From: CAZXCK01 sp964639225
GTDB taxonomy: Bacteria; Chloroflexota; Anaerolineae; Aggregatilineales; Phototrophicaceae
NCBI GenBank assembly: GCA_964639225.1
Contig: CAZXCK010000118.1
Location: 1-13,463, forward strand
Direction: 5' to 3'
Length of the DNA: 13,463 nt
Both the position numbers and the translations under genes were made by a program. The notes under the pieces were generated by a model. The model saw only the letters and a list, made by a program, of their open reading frames with translations, had not been told where the DNA came from and made no database searches. This document shows, one piece after another, positions 8,451 to 13,463 of this stretch (the stretch's first letter is position 1; each line of letters starts with the position of its first letter).

Positions 8451-9283
8451 GATACGAACTCCGTGCCCGCGCCGTTGAGCGCCTGCGCTACCGGATGATC
8501 GGCGCGGCCATCGGCGATGACCACCCGCCGCACGCCGCCGTCCAGCGCCTCGACCGCGCCCAGAACTTTGCGTTTCATGCGACCGTCAGCCCAGTTCATG
8601 GCCTGGTCGCGCTCATCGCGGCGGATGCGATTGACGAACGTGCTTTCGTCCGGGAAGCTGCGATACAGCCCGCGCACGTTGCTGAGGATGACCAGTTCCT
8701 GCGCCCCCAGCGCCTGCGCGATAGCCGCGCTGGCCCGGTCGCCGTCGATGTTGAGCGCGCCGTCCGCGCTGGTCGCCAGCGGCGGCAGCACCGGCATACA
8801 GCCCCGGCGCAGCGCCTCGAGGATGGGCGCCACGTTCACCCCGGCGATACTGCCGCTGTAGTCGTCACGGACCATGCGCACCCGACCCTCGAACACGGCA
8901 CGGATGGCGCGTTTGCGCTCGCCCTGCACCGCGTCGTTGATGACCGTCGCGCACAGGCCATGTTCGCCCAGGTCGGCGCACAACTGCGCGCTGATGTTCC
9001 CCGCCGCCTCGACAAACACATCGCGCGTGCGGGCGTCGGTGTAACGCGAGCTGTGCCCGGTCGGCGAGACGAGCGTCCGCACCGGGATGTCGCGCTCGGC
9101 GCACAGCCGGTTGACGGCATCGCTGACGCCGTGCACCACCACCAGCGGACGCTGGCGCGCCAGTTCGGCCAGGTCGGCCACGCAGCGCCGCATATCCAGG
9201 CCCGCGCCACCGCCGATCTTCACCACCAGTACGTTTTCCAGATCAAGACGGACGTTTTCCGTGTAAATCGCATCGGCTGTCAT
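8447..9283 (-). CDS. lysZ: [LysW]-aminoadipate 6-kinase (LysZ)
   Basis: 278 residues of the amino acid kinase fold, related to acetylglutamate kinase. It phosphorylates the side-chain carboxylate of LysW-bound alpha-aminoadipate. Visible: VVKIGGGAG (20-28, ATP phosphate loop with Lys22), VVVHG, the LysZ-like SPTGHSSRYTD (73-83), LNIDGDRASAAIA for the substrate/nucleotide site, and MKRKVLGAVEAL near the C-terminus. The SSRYTD stretch and short length separate it from ordinary ArgB. The start ATG overlaps the lysY stop by one base (TGATG), so translational coupling is likely; GGAG lies about 10 nt upstream. Confidence 0.93.
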   Translation of the reverse strand: MTADAIYTENVRLDLENVLVVKIGGGAGLDMRRCVADLAELARQRPLVVVHGVSDAVNRLCAERDIPVRTLVSPTGHSSRYTDARTRDVFVEAAGNISAQLCADLGEHGLCATVINDAVQGERKRAIRAVFEGRVRMVRDDYSGSIAGVNVAPILEALRRGCMPVLPPLATSADGALNIDGDRASAAIAQALGAQELVILSNVRGLYRSFPDESTFVNRIRRDERDQAMNWADGRMKRKVLGAVEALDGGVRRVVIADGRADHPVAQALNGAGTEFVS

Positions 9284-10311
9284 CAGGGATACACTCCAAA
9301 AAACTGCAAACCGTCACATTCATCAAAGCCCAGCATGAGGTTCATACACTGCACGGCGGAACCCGCCGCGCCTTTGCCCAGGTTATCCAGCGCCGCCACC
9401 ACCACCAGATGCTGGCCGTCGGCGTCCAGTTCAAAGCCGATATCGCAGAAGTTCGTCCCGGCCACGATGCGCGGCTCCGGCAGGCGATGCAGTCCGCTGC
9501 GGCTGTTCACCAGCCGGACGAACGGCTCGGCCCGGTAAGCGCCGCGATACACTTTCCACAGGTCTTTCTCGGTCAGGGTGGCGTTGAGGTCCACATGCGC
9601 CAGCAGATGCACACCGCGCACCATCTCGATGGCCGTCACGCTGAAGCGTACCGGGGCGTCATCGCCCAGGACCATGCTCACCTCGGCATGGTGACGGTGG
9701 CCGGTGGGCCGGTAGGCGCGCACCGCGCCGCTGCGCACCGGATGGTGCGAACCCGCGTTGGCCTGATTGCCGCCCTCAGACGAGCCGACTTTGATTTCTG
9801 CCGTCACCCGCCCCACCAGACCAGCCCGCACCAGCGGCAGCAGCGCCAGGTTGACGACCGTCGCGTTGCAGCCTACGCCGCTGGCATGGGTCGCGCCGCG
9901 CAGTTGCTCCCGGTTGAACTCCGGCAGCCCGTAGACGAAACGCGGCAGCCAGTCCGGGGCCGGGTGCGCCTCGCCGTACCAGCGTTCGTAAGCGGCGGCG
10001 TCATCCAGCCGAAAATCCGCCGACAGGTCGATGATGACTGGCGCCAGCCGCTGGTAGTCGTCGATGTGACGGCTGGCCGTGCCATGCGGCAGGCACAGGA
10101 ACAGCACATCGCACGGTTGCAGCCCATCGGGATGCACAAACTGGAGCTGGCTCACGCCGCGCATATTCGGATGCACCGCATGCACGTACTGCCCGGCGTA
10201 TTCGCGGCTGGTGATCTGCGTCACCTGCGCCTGCGGATGAAAATGCAGCCAGCGCAGCAGTTCGCCGCCGGTGTAGCCGCTGCCGCCCACGATCCCGACC
10301 TGCGCCGTCAT
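9283..10311 (-). CDS. lysY: [LysW]-aminoadipyl phosphate reductase (LysY)
   Basis: 342 residues, homologous to ArgC. It reduces LysW-aminoadipyl-6-phosphate to the semialdehyde with NADPH. Visible: the dinucleotide-binding GIVGGSGYTGGELLRWL (6-22), FLCLPHGTA (71-79), IIDLSADFRLDD (93-104), the catalytic Cys148 in SGVGCNATVVNLALLPL, and NAGSHHPVRSGAVRAY. ArgC proteins normally have GCYPT or GCYAT at the nucleophile; GCNAT is the LysY-type variant. The open frame extends 95 codons upstream into lysX, but the glycine-rich N-terminus fixes the start at 10311, which overlaps the lysX stop as ATGA and has a G-rich ribosome site 7 nt upstream. Confidence 0.94.
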   Translation of the reverse strand: MTAQVGIVGGSGYTGGELLRWLHFHPQAQVTQITSREYAGQYVHAVHPNMRGVSQLQFVHPDGLQPCDVLFLCLPHGTASRHIDDYQRLAPVIIDLSADFRLDDAAAYERWYGEAHPAPDWLPRFVYGLPEFNREQLRGATHASGVGCNATVVNLALLPLVRAGLVGRVTAEIKVGSSEGGNQANAGSHHPVRSGAVRAYRPTGHRHHAEVSMVLGDDAPVRFSVTAIEMVRGVHLLAHVDLNATLTEKDLWKVYRGAYRAEPFVRLVNSRSGLHRLPEPRIVAGTNFCDIGFELDADGQHLVVVAALDNLGKGAAGSAVQCMNLMLGFDECDGLQFFGVYP

Positions 10312-11186
10312 ACTCGCACCCCCGCCTGCTCGACCACGTAGCGCGCCACCTCGGCGGCGATATCCACGCCGGTGGGCTGGCTGCTGTTGCGGAATTCCAT
10401 CGTGTGGTTGATCTCGTTGACCAGCAGGCGACCGTCGGCATCTTCCAGCACGTCGATGGCCAGCACGCCGCCGCCCACCGCCGCCGCCGCCGACTGGCAC
10501 AGCGCGTCCAGTTCCGGCGTGATCGGGCAGTCGCTGGCTTCGCCGCTGCGCGCCGTGTTGGTGATCCAGTGCGGCGAGGCGCGGTAGATGGCGCACAGCG
10601 TCCGCTCCCCGACGACAAACGCGCGGATGTCCCGGCCCGGTTTGTCGACGTACTGCTGGGCGTAATAGGTGTGCTGGTGGAAATCGCCCAGCGTCTGCCG
10701 GTGCTCGATGACCGTCTCGGCGCTCTCAGCATCACGGACACGAGCCAGCAGCCGCCCCCAGGAGCCGGTCACCGGTTTGAGCACCGCCGGATAGCCCACC
10801 GCCTCGATCGCCGCCAGCGCCGACGCCGGCGCGAAGGCCACCCGCGCGCCCGGCTGTGCTACATCGTGACGAGCCAGAGCCAGCGTGGTCAGCAGCTTGT
10901 CAGCGCAGATCGACGCGGTGGCATAGTTATTGATGGTGGTCACGTTCCAGCTATTCAGCACGGCCAGCGCGTACAGTCCGCGTGACGTGCTGACGCAGCG
11001 TTCCAATACCACGTCGTAAGCCGACCAGGCCACACCGGATGGCGCGAGCTGCTCCGGTCCGGCGACCAGGTCAAAGTTCAACTCACGATCCAGAATGACA
11101 TCCAGCGCGATGCCTTCGGCTTGCAGCGCGCCGATGAGCAGCTTTTCCTCTGGCCGAATGTGAGTAACGAGTACGGCAGCGCGCAT
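10308..11186 (-). CDS. lysX: [LysW]-alpha-aminoadipate ligase (LysX, ATP-grasp)
   Basis: 292 residues with the RimK-like ATP-grasp fold. It joins the alpha-amino group of aminoadipate to the C-terminal glutamate of LysW, protecting it for the later steps. Visible: NNYATASICADKLLT (86-100), LKPVTGSWGRLL (136-147, ATP-binding Lys137), QQYVDKPGRDIRAFVVG (177-193), and the metal-binding Asp245 with NEINHTMEFRNS (257-268), a hallmark of LysX/ArgX enzymes. The chosen start (MRAAVLV) is 4 nt after the lysW stop, with GGGGAG in the last lysW codons. A start 27 nt upstream is open but lies within lysW. The same family includes glutamate-specific ArgX; a bifunctional enzyme is possible. Confidence 0.95.
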   Translation of the reverse strand: MRAAVLVTHIRPEEKLLIGALQAEGIALDVILDRELNFDLVAGPEQLAPSGVAWSAYDVVLERCVSTSRGLYALAVLNSWNVTTINNYATASICADKLLTTLALARHDVAQPGARVAFAPASALAAIEAVGYPAVLKPVTGSWGRLLARVRDAESAETVIEHRQTLGDFHQHTYYAQQYVDKPGRDIRAFVVGERTLCAIYRASPHWITNTARSGEASDCPITPELDALCQSAAAAVGGGVLAIDVLEDADGRLLVNEINHTMEFRNSSQPTGVDIAAEVARYVVEQAGVRV

Positions 11187-11190
11187 CGAC

Positions 11191-11367
11191 TTATTCTCCC
11201 CAGTCCTCTTCAATTTCCGGCGCTAGTTCCAGCTCCACCGGATTCAGGCTGATGATTTCCAGCTCCGCGCCACATTCGGCACAGGCGATCAGTTCGTTTG
11301 CCATCGCGTCGGCGGGGATGTTCACGTCGGCGTCACATTCGGGGCACAGGGCGGTATTCTGGGTCAT
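11191..11367 (-). CDS. lysW: Amino-group carrier protein LysW
   Basis: 58 residues, highly acidic. It carries aminoadipate and all later intermediates as an amide on its C-terminal glutamate. The C-terminus EEDWGE is the diagnostic LysW ending. Two cysteine pairs, Cys8/Cys11 (CPEC) and Cys29/Cys32 (CAEC), form the expected zinc site of the N-terminal globular part. The start at 11367 has AAGGAG about 10 nt upstream. The frame is open for 39 more codons upstream, but that extension runs through an intrinsic terminator and is not credible. It is the first structural gene of the operon, directly behind the tandem attenuator leader. Confidence 0.97.
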   Translation of the reverse strand: MTQNTALCPECDADVNIPADAMANELIACAECGAELEIISLNPVELELAPEIEEDWGE

Positions 11368-11419
11368 GATCTTGCTTCTCCTTACGTTTTCGATGGGTTG
11401 ATCGGTTAACAGACACTTG

Positions 11420-11455
11420 AAACAAAAACCGCCTTCCAGCTCATCTGGAAGGCGG
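11420..11455 (-). terminator. Intrinsic terminator 2 (attenuator, proximal to lysW)
   Basis: On the minus strand an 11-bp perfect stem (CCGCCTTCCAG and CTGGAAGGCGG, with a 5-nt loop ATGAG) is followed at once by TTTTTGTTT. It ends 52 nt before the lysW start, inside the operon leader, so it should act as an attenuator rather than as a gene-end terminator. Its left arm and loop contain CCAGATGAGC, which can instead pair with the antiterminator strand at 11489-11498. Confidence 0.9.
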
Positions 11456-11484
11456 CGGGTTCGCTTGCGACTGGCGCAGCGCAA

Positions 11485-11580
11485 TTACCCAGATGAGCAA
11501 TCCGGTGGTGAGCTGCGCTTCTTCTTGGTGTCGCTGGTGCTGGTGCTGATGATCTCGGTGTTCATGATGACTCGCTTCAT
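11485..11580 (-). CDS. Leader peptide 2 with a Lys-Lys-Lys-Arg control run
   Basis: A 31-residue frame starting MKRVIMN and carrying three consecutive Lys codons (AAG AAG AAG, residues 19-21) followed by an Arg codon; it ends SSG. AGGA lies 9 nt before the ATG. The last Lys codon ends 19 nt before the antiterminator strand at 11489-11498, and the stop codon sits right beside that strand, so a ribosome at the stop would cover it while one stalled on the Lys codons would not. This is the geometry of peptide-sensing attenuators such as trp and his. No homology to a known protein is visible, as expected. Whether it is translated is inference. Confidence 0.75.
   Translation of the reverse strand: MKRVIMNTEIISTSTSDTKKKRSSPPDCSSG
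11489..11498 (-). promoter_or_regulatory. Antiterminator strand of attenuator 2
   Basis: Minus-strand GCTCATCTGG is an exact complement of CCAGATGAGC in the left arm and loop of terminator 2 (11439-11448), giving a 10-bp alternative helix. It can also pair with CCAGATGAAGC at 11574-11584, which spans the leader 2 start codon (8 bp, one bulge, 2 bp). A separate 7-bp helix between GCGCAGC (11512-11518, at the Lys/Arg codons) and GCTGCGC (11474-11480) would close this strand into a loop when no ribosome is present. Confidence 0.75.
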
Positions 11581-11599
11581 CTGGTTTGATCCTGCCCGC

Positions 11600-11625
11600 A
11601 AATAAAAAACCACCCTTCCGGGCGG
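11600..11625 (-). terminator. Intrinsic terminator 1 (attenuator, distal to lysW)
   Basis: Minus-strand stem CCGCCC/GGGTGG (6 bp with one G-U pair, loop GGAA), extendable by two more pairs into the T tract, followed by TTTTTTATTT. It stands between leader peptides 1 and 2, with no gene end beside it, so an attenuator role fits. Its left arm contains GCCCGGA (11617-11623), complementary to TCCGGGC just after the leader 1 stop. Confidence 0.82.
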
Positions 11626-11663
11626 CTCTCTGCTGCGGCTGTTATCTGCTCGCGTCAGGTAAA

Positions 11664-11677
11664 CGAAAAAGCCCGGA
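11664..11677 (-). promoter_or_regulatory. Antiterminator strand of attenuator 1
   Basis: Minus-strand TCCGGGC (11671-11677) pairs perfectly, 7 bp, with GCCCGGA in terminator 1. The overlapping GCTTTTTCG (11664-11672) pairs, 9 bp with one G-U, with CGAAGAAGC at 11695-11703, which is the second pair of Lys codons itself. A ribosome stalled there would free this strand for antitermination; one at the stop codon (11684-11686) would cover it. Confidence 0.65.
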
Positions 11678-11683
11678 CTTTCG

Positions 11684-11731
11684 TCAGGTGGTGCGCTTCT
11701 TCGCCTTCTTGACTTCTGGCAGATAAATCAT
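11684..11731 (-). CDS. Leader peptide 1, Lys-rich (MIYLPEVKKAKKRTT)
   Basis: A 15-residue frame with four Lys codons in five positions (AAG AAG GCG AAG AAG, residues 8-12) and then Arg. It starts about 27 nt after the predicted transcription start, with a GAGAG ribosome-site-like stretch about 9 nt upstream of the ATG. The last Lys codon ends 18 nt before the antiterminator strand, nearly the same spacing as in leader 2. It is followed by a competing helix and a terminator. The peptide itself probably has no function; its translation rate would report charged tRNA-Lys. Found by reading the minus strand of the lysW leader; translation is inferred. Confidence 0.75.
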   Translation of the reverse strand: MIYLPEVKKAKKRTT

Positions 11732-11764
11732 GGCAGTTCGCTCTCTTTCAACGTATCGGCGCAC

Positions 11765-11793
11765 AGCATAACGCATCTCAGATCACAATGCAA
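11765..11793 (-). promoter_or_regulatory. Promoter of the lysine operon
   Basis: Minus-strand TTGCAT (11788-11793) and TATGCT (11765-11770) are separated by exactly 17 nt and match the sigma-70 boxes at four of six positions each. The expected start near 11758 gives a 27-nt leader before leader peptide 1 and about 390 nt before lysW. Confidence 0.55.
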
Positions 11794-11807
11794 GGCCAGT
11801 TTTGTGC

Positions 11808-11865
11808 GCCAATTGGCTTATTTACAGCCGGGGCCATTCCACCTAGAATATGTGTAATTGGCTTA
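11808..11865. repeat. Direct repeat AATTGGCTTA flanking the ATPase promoter
   Basis: The 10-mer AATTGGCTTA occurs at 11811-11820 and 11856-11865. The first copy abuts the -35 box of the ATPase promoter, and the second falls at the predicted transcription start. The first copy is also part of a palindrome GCCAATTGGC at 11808-11817. Possible regulator sites; no family assigned. Confidence 0.45.
11821..11849 (+). promoter_or_regulatory. Promoter of the metal ATPase
   Basis: TTTACA (11821-11826) and TAGAAT (11844-11849) each match five of six consensus positions, with the ideal 17-nt spacing. The start would be near 11856, giving a leader of about 48 nt. It stands back-to-back with the lysine operon promoter; the two -35 boxes are 27 bp apart. 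Confidence 0.65.
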
Positions 11866-11873
11866 CAAAATAC

Positions 11874-11890
11874 TTGATACGACGTATCAA
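11874..11890. promoter_or_regulatory. 17-bp palindromic operator candidate before the ATPase
   Basis: TTGATACGACGTATCAA is a perfect inverted repeat (8-bp arms, one central base), 13 bp before the ATPase start and just after its predicted transcription start. A repressor bound there would block the ATPase transcript. The spacing of the promoter elements (17 nt) argues against a MerR-type activator; an ArsR/SmtB- or TetR-like repressor is more plausible, but no specific regulator is indicated. Confidence 0.55.
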
Positions 11891-11903
11891 CAGGGCATAT
11901 CTC

Positions 11904-13463
11904 ATGCAGCACACCTATCACATCGGCAACATGGACTGCGCCAACTGCGCCCGCGAAGTCGAGGAGAGCGTCGCCCGGCTGGATGGTGTCAACGCCGTCC
12001 GCGTCGATTTCGTCTCGGCCAAAATGACGCTCACCGGCGAGATACCGTTCGACACGCTTCAGACTCGCGTGCAGGCGCTGGGCAAAACCATCCAGCCAGA
12101 AGGCGCGGACATCCCCACCATGCAGGCTTATCGCCCCGGCGCGCTCGGCTTCTGGGATTATCTTATCAGCCGCCGCGAGTCGCAGCTCGCGCTGGCCGGC
12201 GGCGCGCTGATTCTGCTGGCGCTGGCGTTGTCACTGGTCGTCGACTCGCCCAATCTGATCAGCGGCCTGTACACAATCGCCATGCTAACCGCGCTCTATC
12301 CCATCGCCAAGAGCGGACTCAACGCGCTGGTCATCAACCGCAGCTTCAACATCAACCTGCTGATGACCATTGCCGCTGTCGGCGCGGTCATCATCGGCGA
12401 ATTCCTGGAAGCCGCCTTCGTCATCTTCCTGTTCGCCATCGGCGAGGCACTGGAAGGCTTCGTCACCGACAAGGCCCGCGACGGCCTGCGCGGACTCATC
12501 GCCCTTAAGCCGCGCCAGGCGACCCGGCGCACCGCGCACGGCGAGCAGGTCGTCGGCGTGGACGAACTGAACATCGGCGATGTAATCCTCGTCAAACCCG
12601 GCGAGCAGATTCCGATGGACGGCGTCGTCATCGGCGGCGAGAGCGCCGTCAACCAGGCACCCATCACCGGCGAAAGCGTGCCCGTCTACAAGTCCGATGG
12701 CGAGACCGTGTACGCGGGCTGCATCAACGGTGACGGCGCGCTGACCGTCCGCGTGACCCATCACGCCGCCGACAACACCCTCAGCCGCGTGATCCAGCTC
12801 GTCGAGGAAGCCCAGAGCGCCCGCTCGCCCACCCAGCGCGTCATCGACCGTTTCGCCGGTTGGTACACACCAGCGGTCGTCATGCTGGCGGCGCTGGTCG
12901 CCATCGTGCCACCGCTGGCCTTCGGCGCCGACTCCGCCGTGTGGCTCTACCGCGCCCTGACCATGCTGGTCATCGCCTGCCCGTGCGCGCTGGTTATCAG
13001 CACGCCGGTGAGCATCATCAGCGCCGTGACCGCCGCCGCCCGTAACGGTGTCCTCATCAAAGGCGGCGCCTATCTTGAGGCGCTGGGCAGCGTCGATACC
13101 ATCGCCTTCGACAAGACCGGCACCCTGACTCACGGCAGGCCGCAGGTCACGCGCTGTCACAGCCTGCGCTGTTCAACAGGCGACGACGCCTGCGACGAAT
13201 GCGACGACATACTGGCGCTGGCCGCCGCCATCGAGCGTCACAGCGCCCACCCGCTGGCCCGTGCCGTCACCGAAGCCGCCAGCGCGCGCTACCTGGACAC
13301 ACGCTACACCGCCGAGAATGTGCAGTCGCTCACCGGGCGCGGCGTGCGCGGCACCGTGAACGGGCGCGCGGTCACCGTTGGCAACCGGGCGCTGTTCGCC
13401 GCCGAGAGTCTCAACGGCGACTCGCTGGACGAGATGGTCAGCCAGGCCGAGCACAACGGCCAG
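11904..13463 (+). CDS. P1B-type heavy-metal ATPase (Zn/Cd/Pb-like), cut by the window end
   Basis: 520 residues are present, in frame to the last base; the C-terminus lies outside the window. N-terminal HMA domain with GNMDCANC (Cys12 and Cys15), the GMDC-xx-C form typical of ZntA-like Zn/Cd/Pb exporters rather than copper ATPases. Then membrane segments about 95-185, the actuator loop with TGES (255-258), a segment pair about 319-372 with the ion-binding CPC (Cys359-Pro-Cys361 in IACPCALVIST), the phosphorylation site Asp403 in DKTGTLT, and the HP motif SAHP (447-450). A small cysteine cluster (Cys418, 423, 430, 433) lies just after the phosphorylation site. It would pump divalent metal out of the cytosol using ATP. 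The start ATG has AGGG 8 nt upstream. Substrate is inferred from motifs. Confidence 0.95.
   Translation, partial: MQHTYHIGNMDCANCAREVEESVARLDGVNAVRVDFVSAKMTLTGEIPFDTLQTRVQALGKTIQPEGADIPTMQAYRPGALGFWDYLISRRESQLALAGGALILLALALSLVVDSPNLISGLYTIAMLTALYPIAKSGLNALVINRSFNINLLMTIAAVGAVIIGEFLEAAFVIFLFAIGEALEGFVTDKARDGLRGLIALKPRQATRRTAHGEQVVGVDELNIGDVILVKPGEQIPMDGVVIGGESAVNQAPITGESVPVYKSDGETVYAGCINGDGALTVRVTHHAADNTLSRVIQLVEEAQSARSPTQRVIDRFAGWYTPAVVMLAALVAIVPPLAFGADSAVWLYRALTMLVIACPCALVISTPVSIISAVTAAARNGVLIKGGAYLEALGSVDTIAFDKTGTLTHGRPQVTRCHSLRCSTGDDACDECDDILALAAAIERHSAHPLARAVTEAASARYLDTRYTAENVQSLTGRGVRGTVNGRAVTVGNRALFAAESLNGDSLDEMVSQAEHNGQ

Noticed and set aside
9283..10596. 437-residue extended LysY
   Set aside because: The extra 95 N-terminal codons are a shadow of lysX; the reductase begins at the glycine-rich nucleotide-binding motif from 10311.
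11191..11484. Longer 97-residue version of LysW starting at 11484
   Set aside because: The extra 39 codons run through the terminator 2 hairpin and have no ribosome site; the 58-residue form has the family N-terminus and AAGGAG.
11417..11605. 62-residue plus-strand ORF with a hydrophobic stretch
   Set aside because: It is antisense to leader 2 and runs across terminator 2 and its arms; no promoter or ribosome site on that strand. The hydrophobicity comes from the complement of the leader codons.
11368..11760. Lysine riboswitch (L-box) or tRNA-Lys T-box in the lysW leader
   Set aside because: No conserved core of either element could be recognised by eye; the hairpins present are explained by the peptide-leader model. 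A covariance-model search (Rfam lysine riboswitch and T-box) would settle it.
11858..12508. Plus-strand 216-residue frame overlapping the ATPase start
   Set aside because: Low-complexity Arg-rich shadow frame; the real gene is in another frame with all P-type ATPase motifs.

Overview
The window is GC-rich bacterial DNA with tightly packed genes. Its core is a nine-gene lysine biosynthesis operon of the LysW amino-group-carrier type (alpha-aminoadipate route). This route is known from Deinococcus-Thermus, archaea and some Chloroflexota. The gene content and the loosely related flanking genes fit a Chloroflexota-like genome best, but the taxonomic call is an inference and only moderately secure.

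Layout. Positions 139-1236 (minus) hold a URO-D-superfamily protein that is not recognisably HemE. A divergent intergenic stretch (about 1237-1520) with two short palindromes leads to a soluble PAS-PAS histidine kinase (1521-3131, plus). The kinase runs tail-to-tail into the lysine operon, which is transcribed on the minus strand from 11367 down to 3119 in the order lysW, lysX, lysY, lysZ, lysJ, lysK, homocitrate synthase, lysT, lysU. Junctions are overlaps of 1-11 bp or gaps of 4-12 nt, so this is one transcription unit. It supplies homocitrate synthase, both homoaconitase subunits and all five LysW-dependent steps from aminoadipate to lysine plus the carrier. Homoisocitrate dehydrogenase and the 2-oxoadipate aminotransferase are not in the window. 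At 11904 a divergent P1B-type (Zn/Cd/Pb-like) metal ATPase starts on the plus strand and runs off the right edge.

Regulation. The roughly 390-nt leader in front of lysW holds two ribosome-mediated attenuators in series. Each has a short ORF with clustered Lys codons (residues KKAKK in the first, KKK in the second), an antiterminator strand 18-19 nt downstream of the last Lys codon, and an intrinsic terminator whose left arm that strand can pair with. A good promoter lies just upstream. This predicts feedback control by charged tRNA-Lys. Peptide-leader attenuation has been described for the Thermus lysine cluster; two such units in tandem is the unusual point and the main find here.

Assembly note. 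The homocitrate synthase gene is interrupted by exactly 100 N flanked by the same 55 bp on each side. Removing the N run and one 55-bp copy (155 nt) restores a continuous 379-residue reading frame, so the gap is almost certainly a false scaffold gap.
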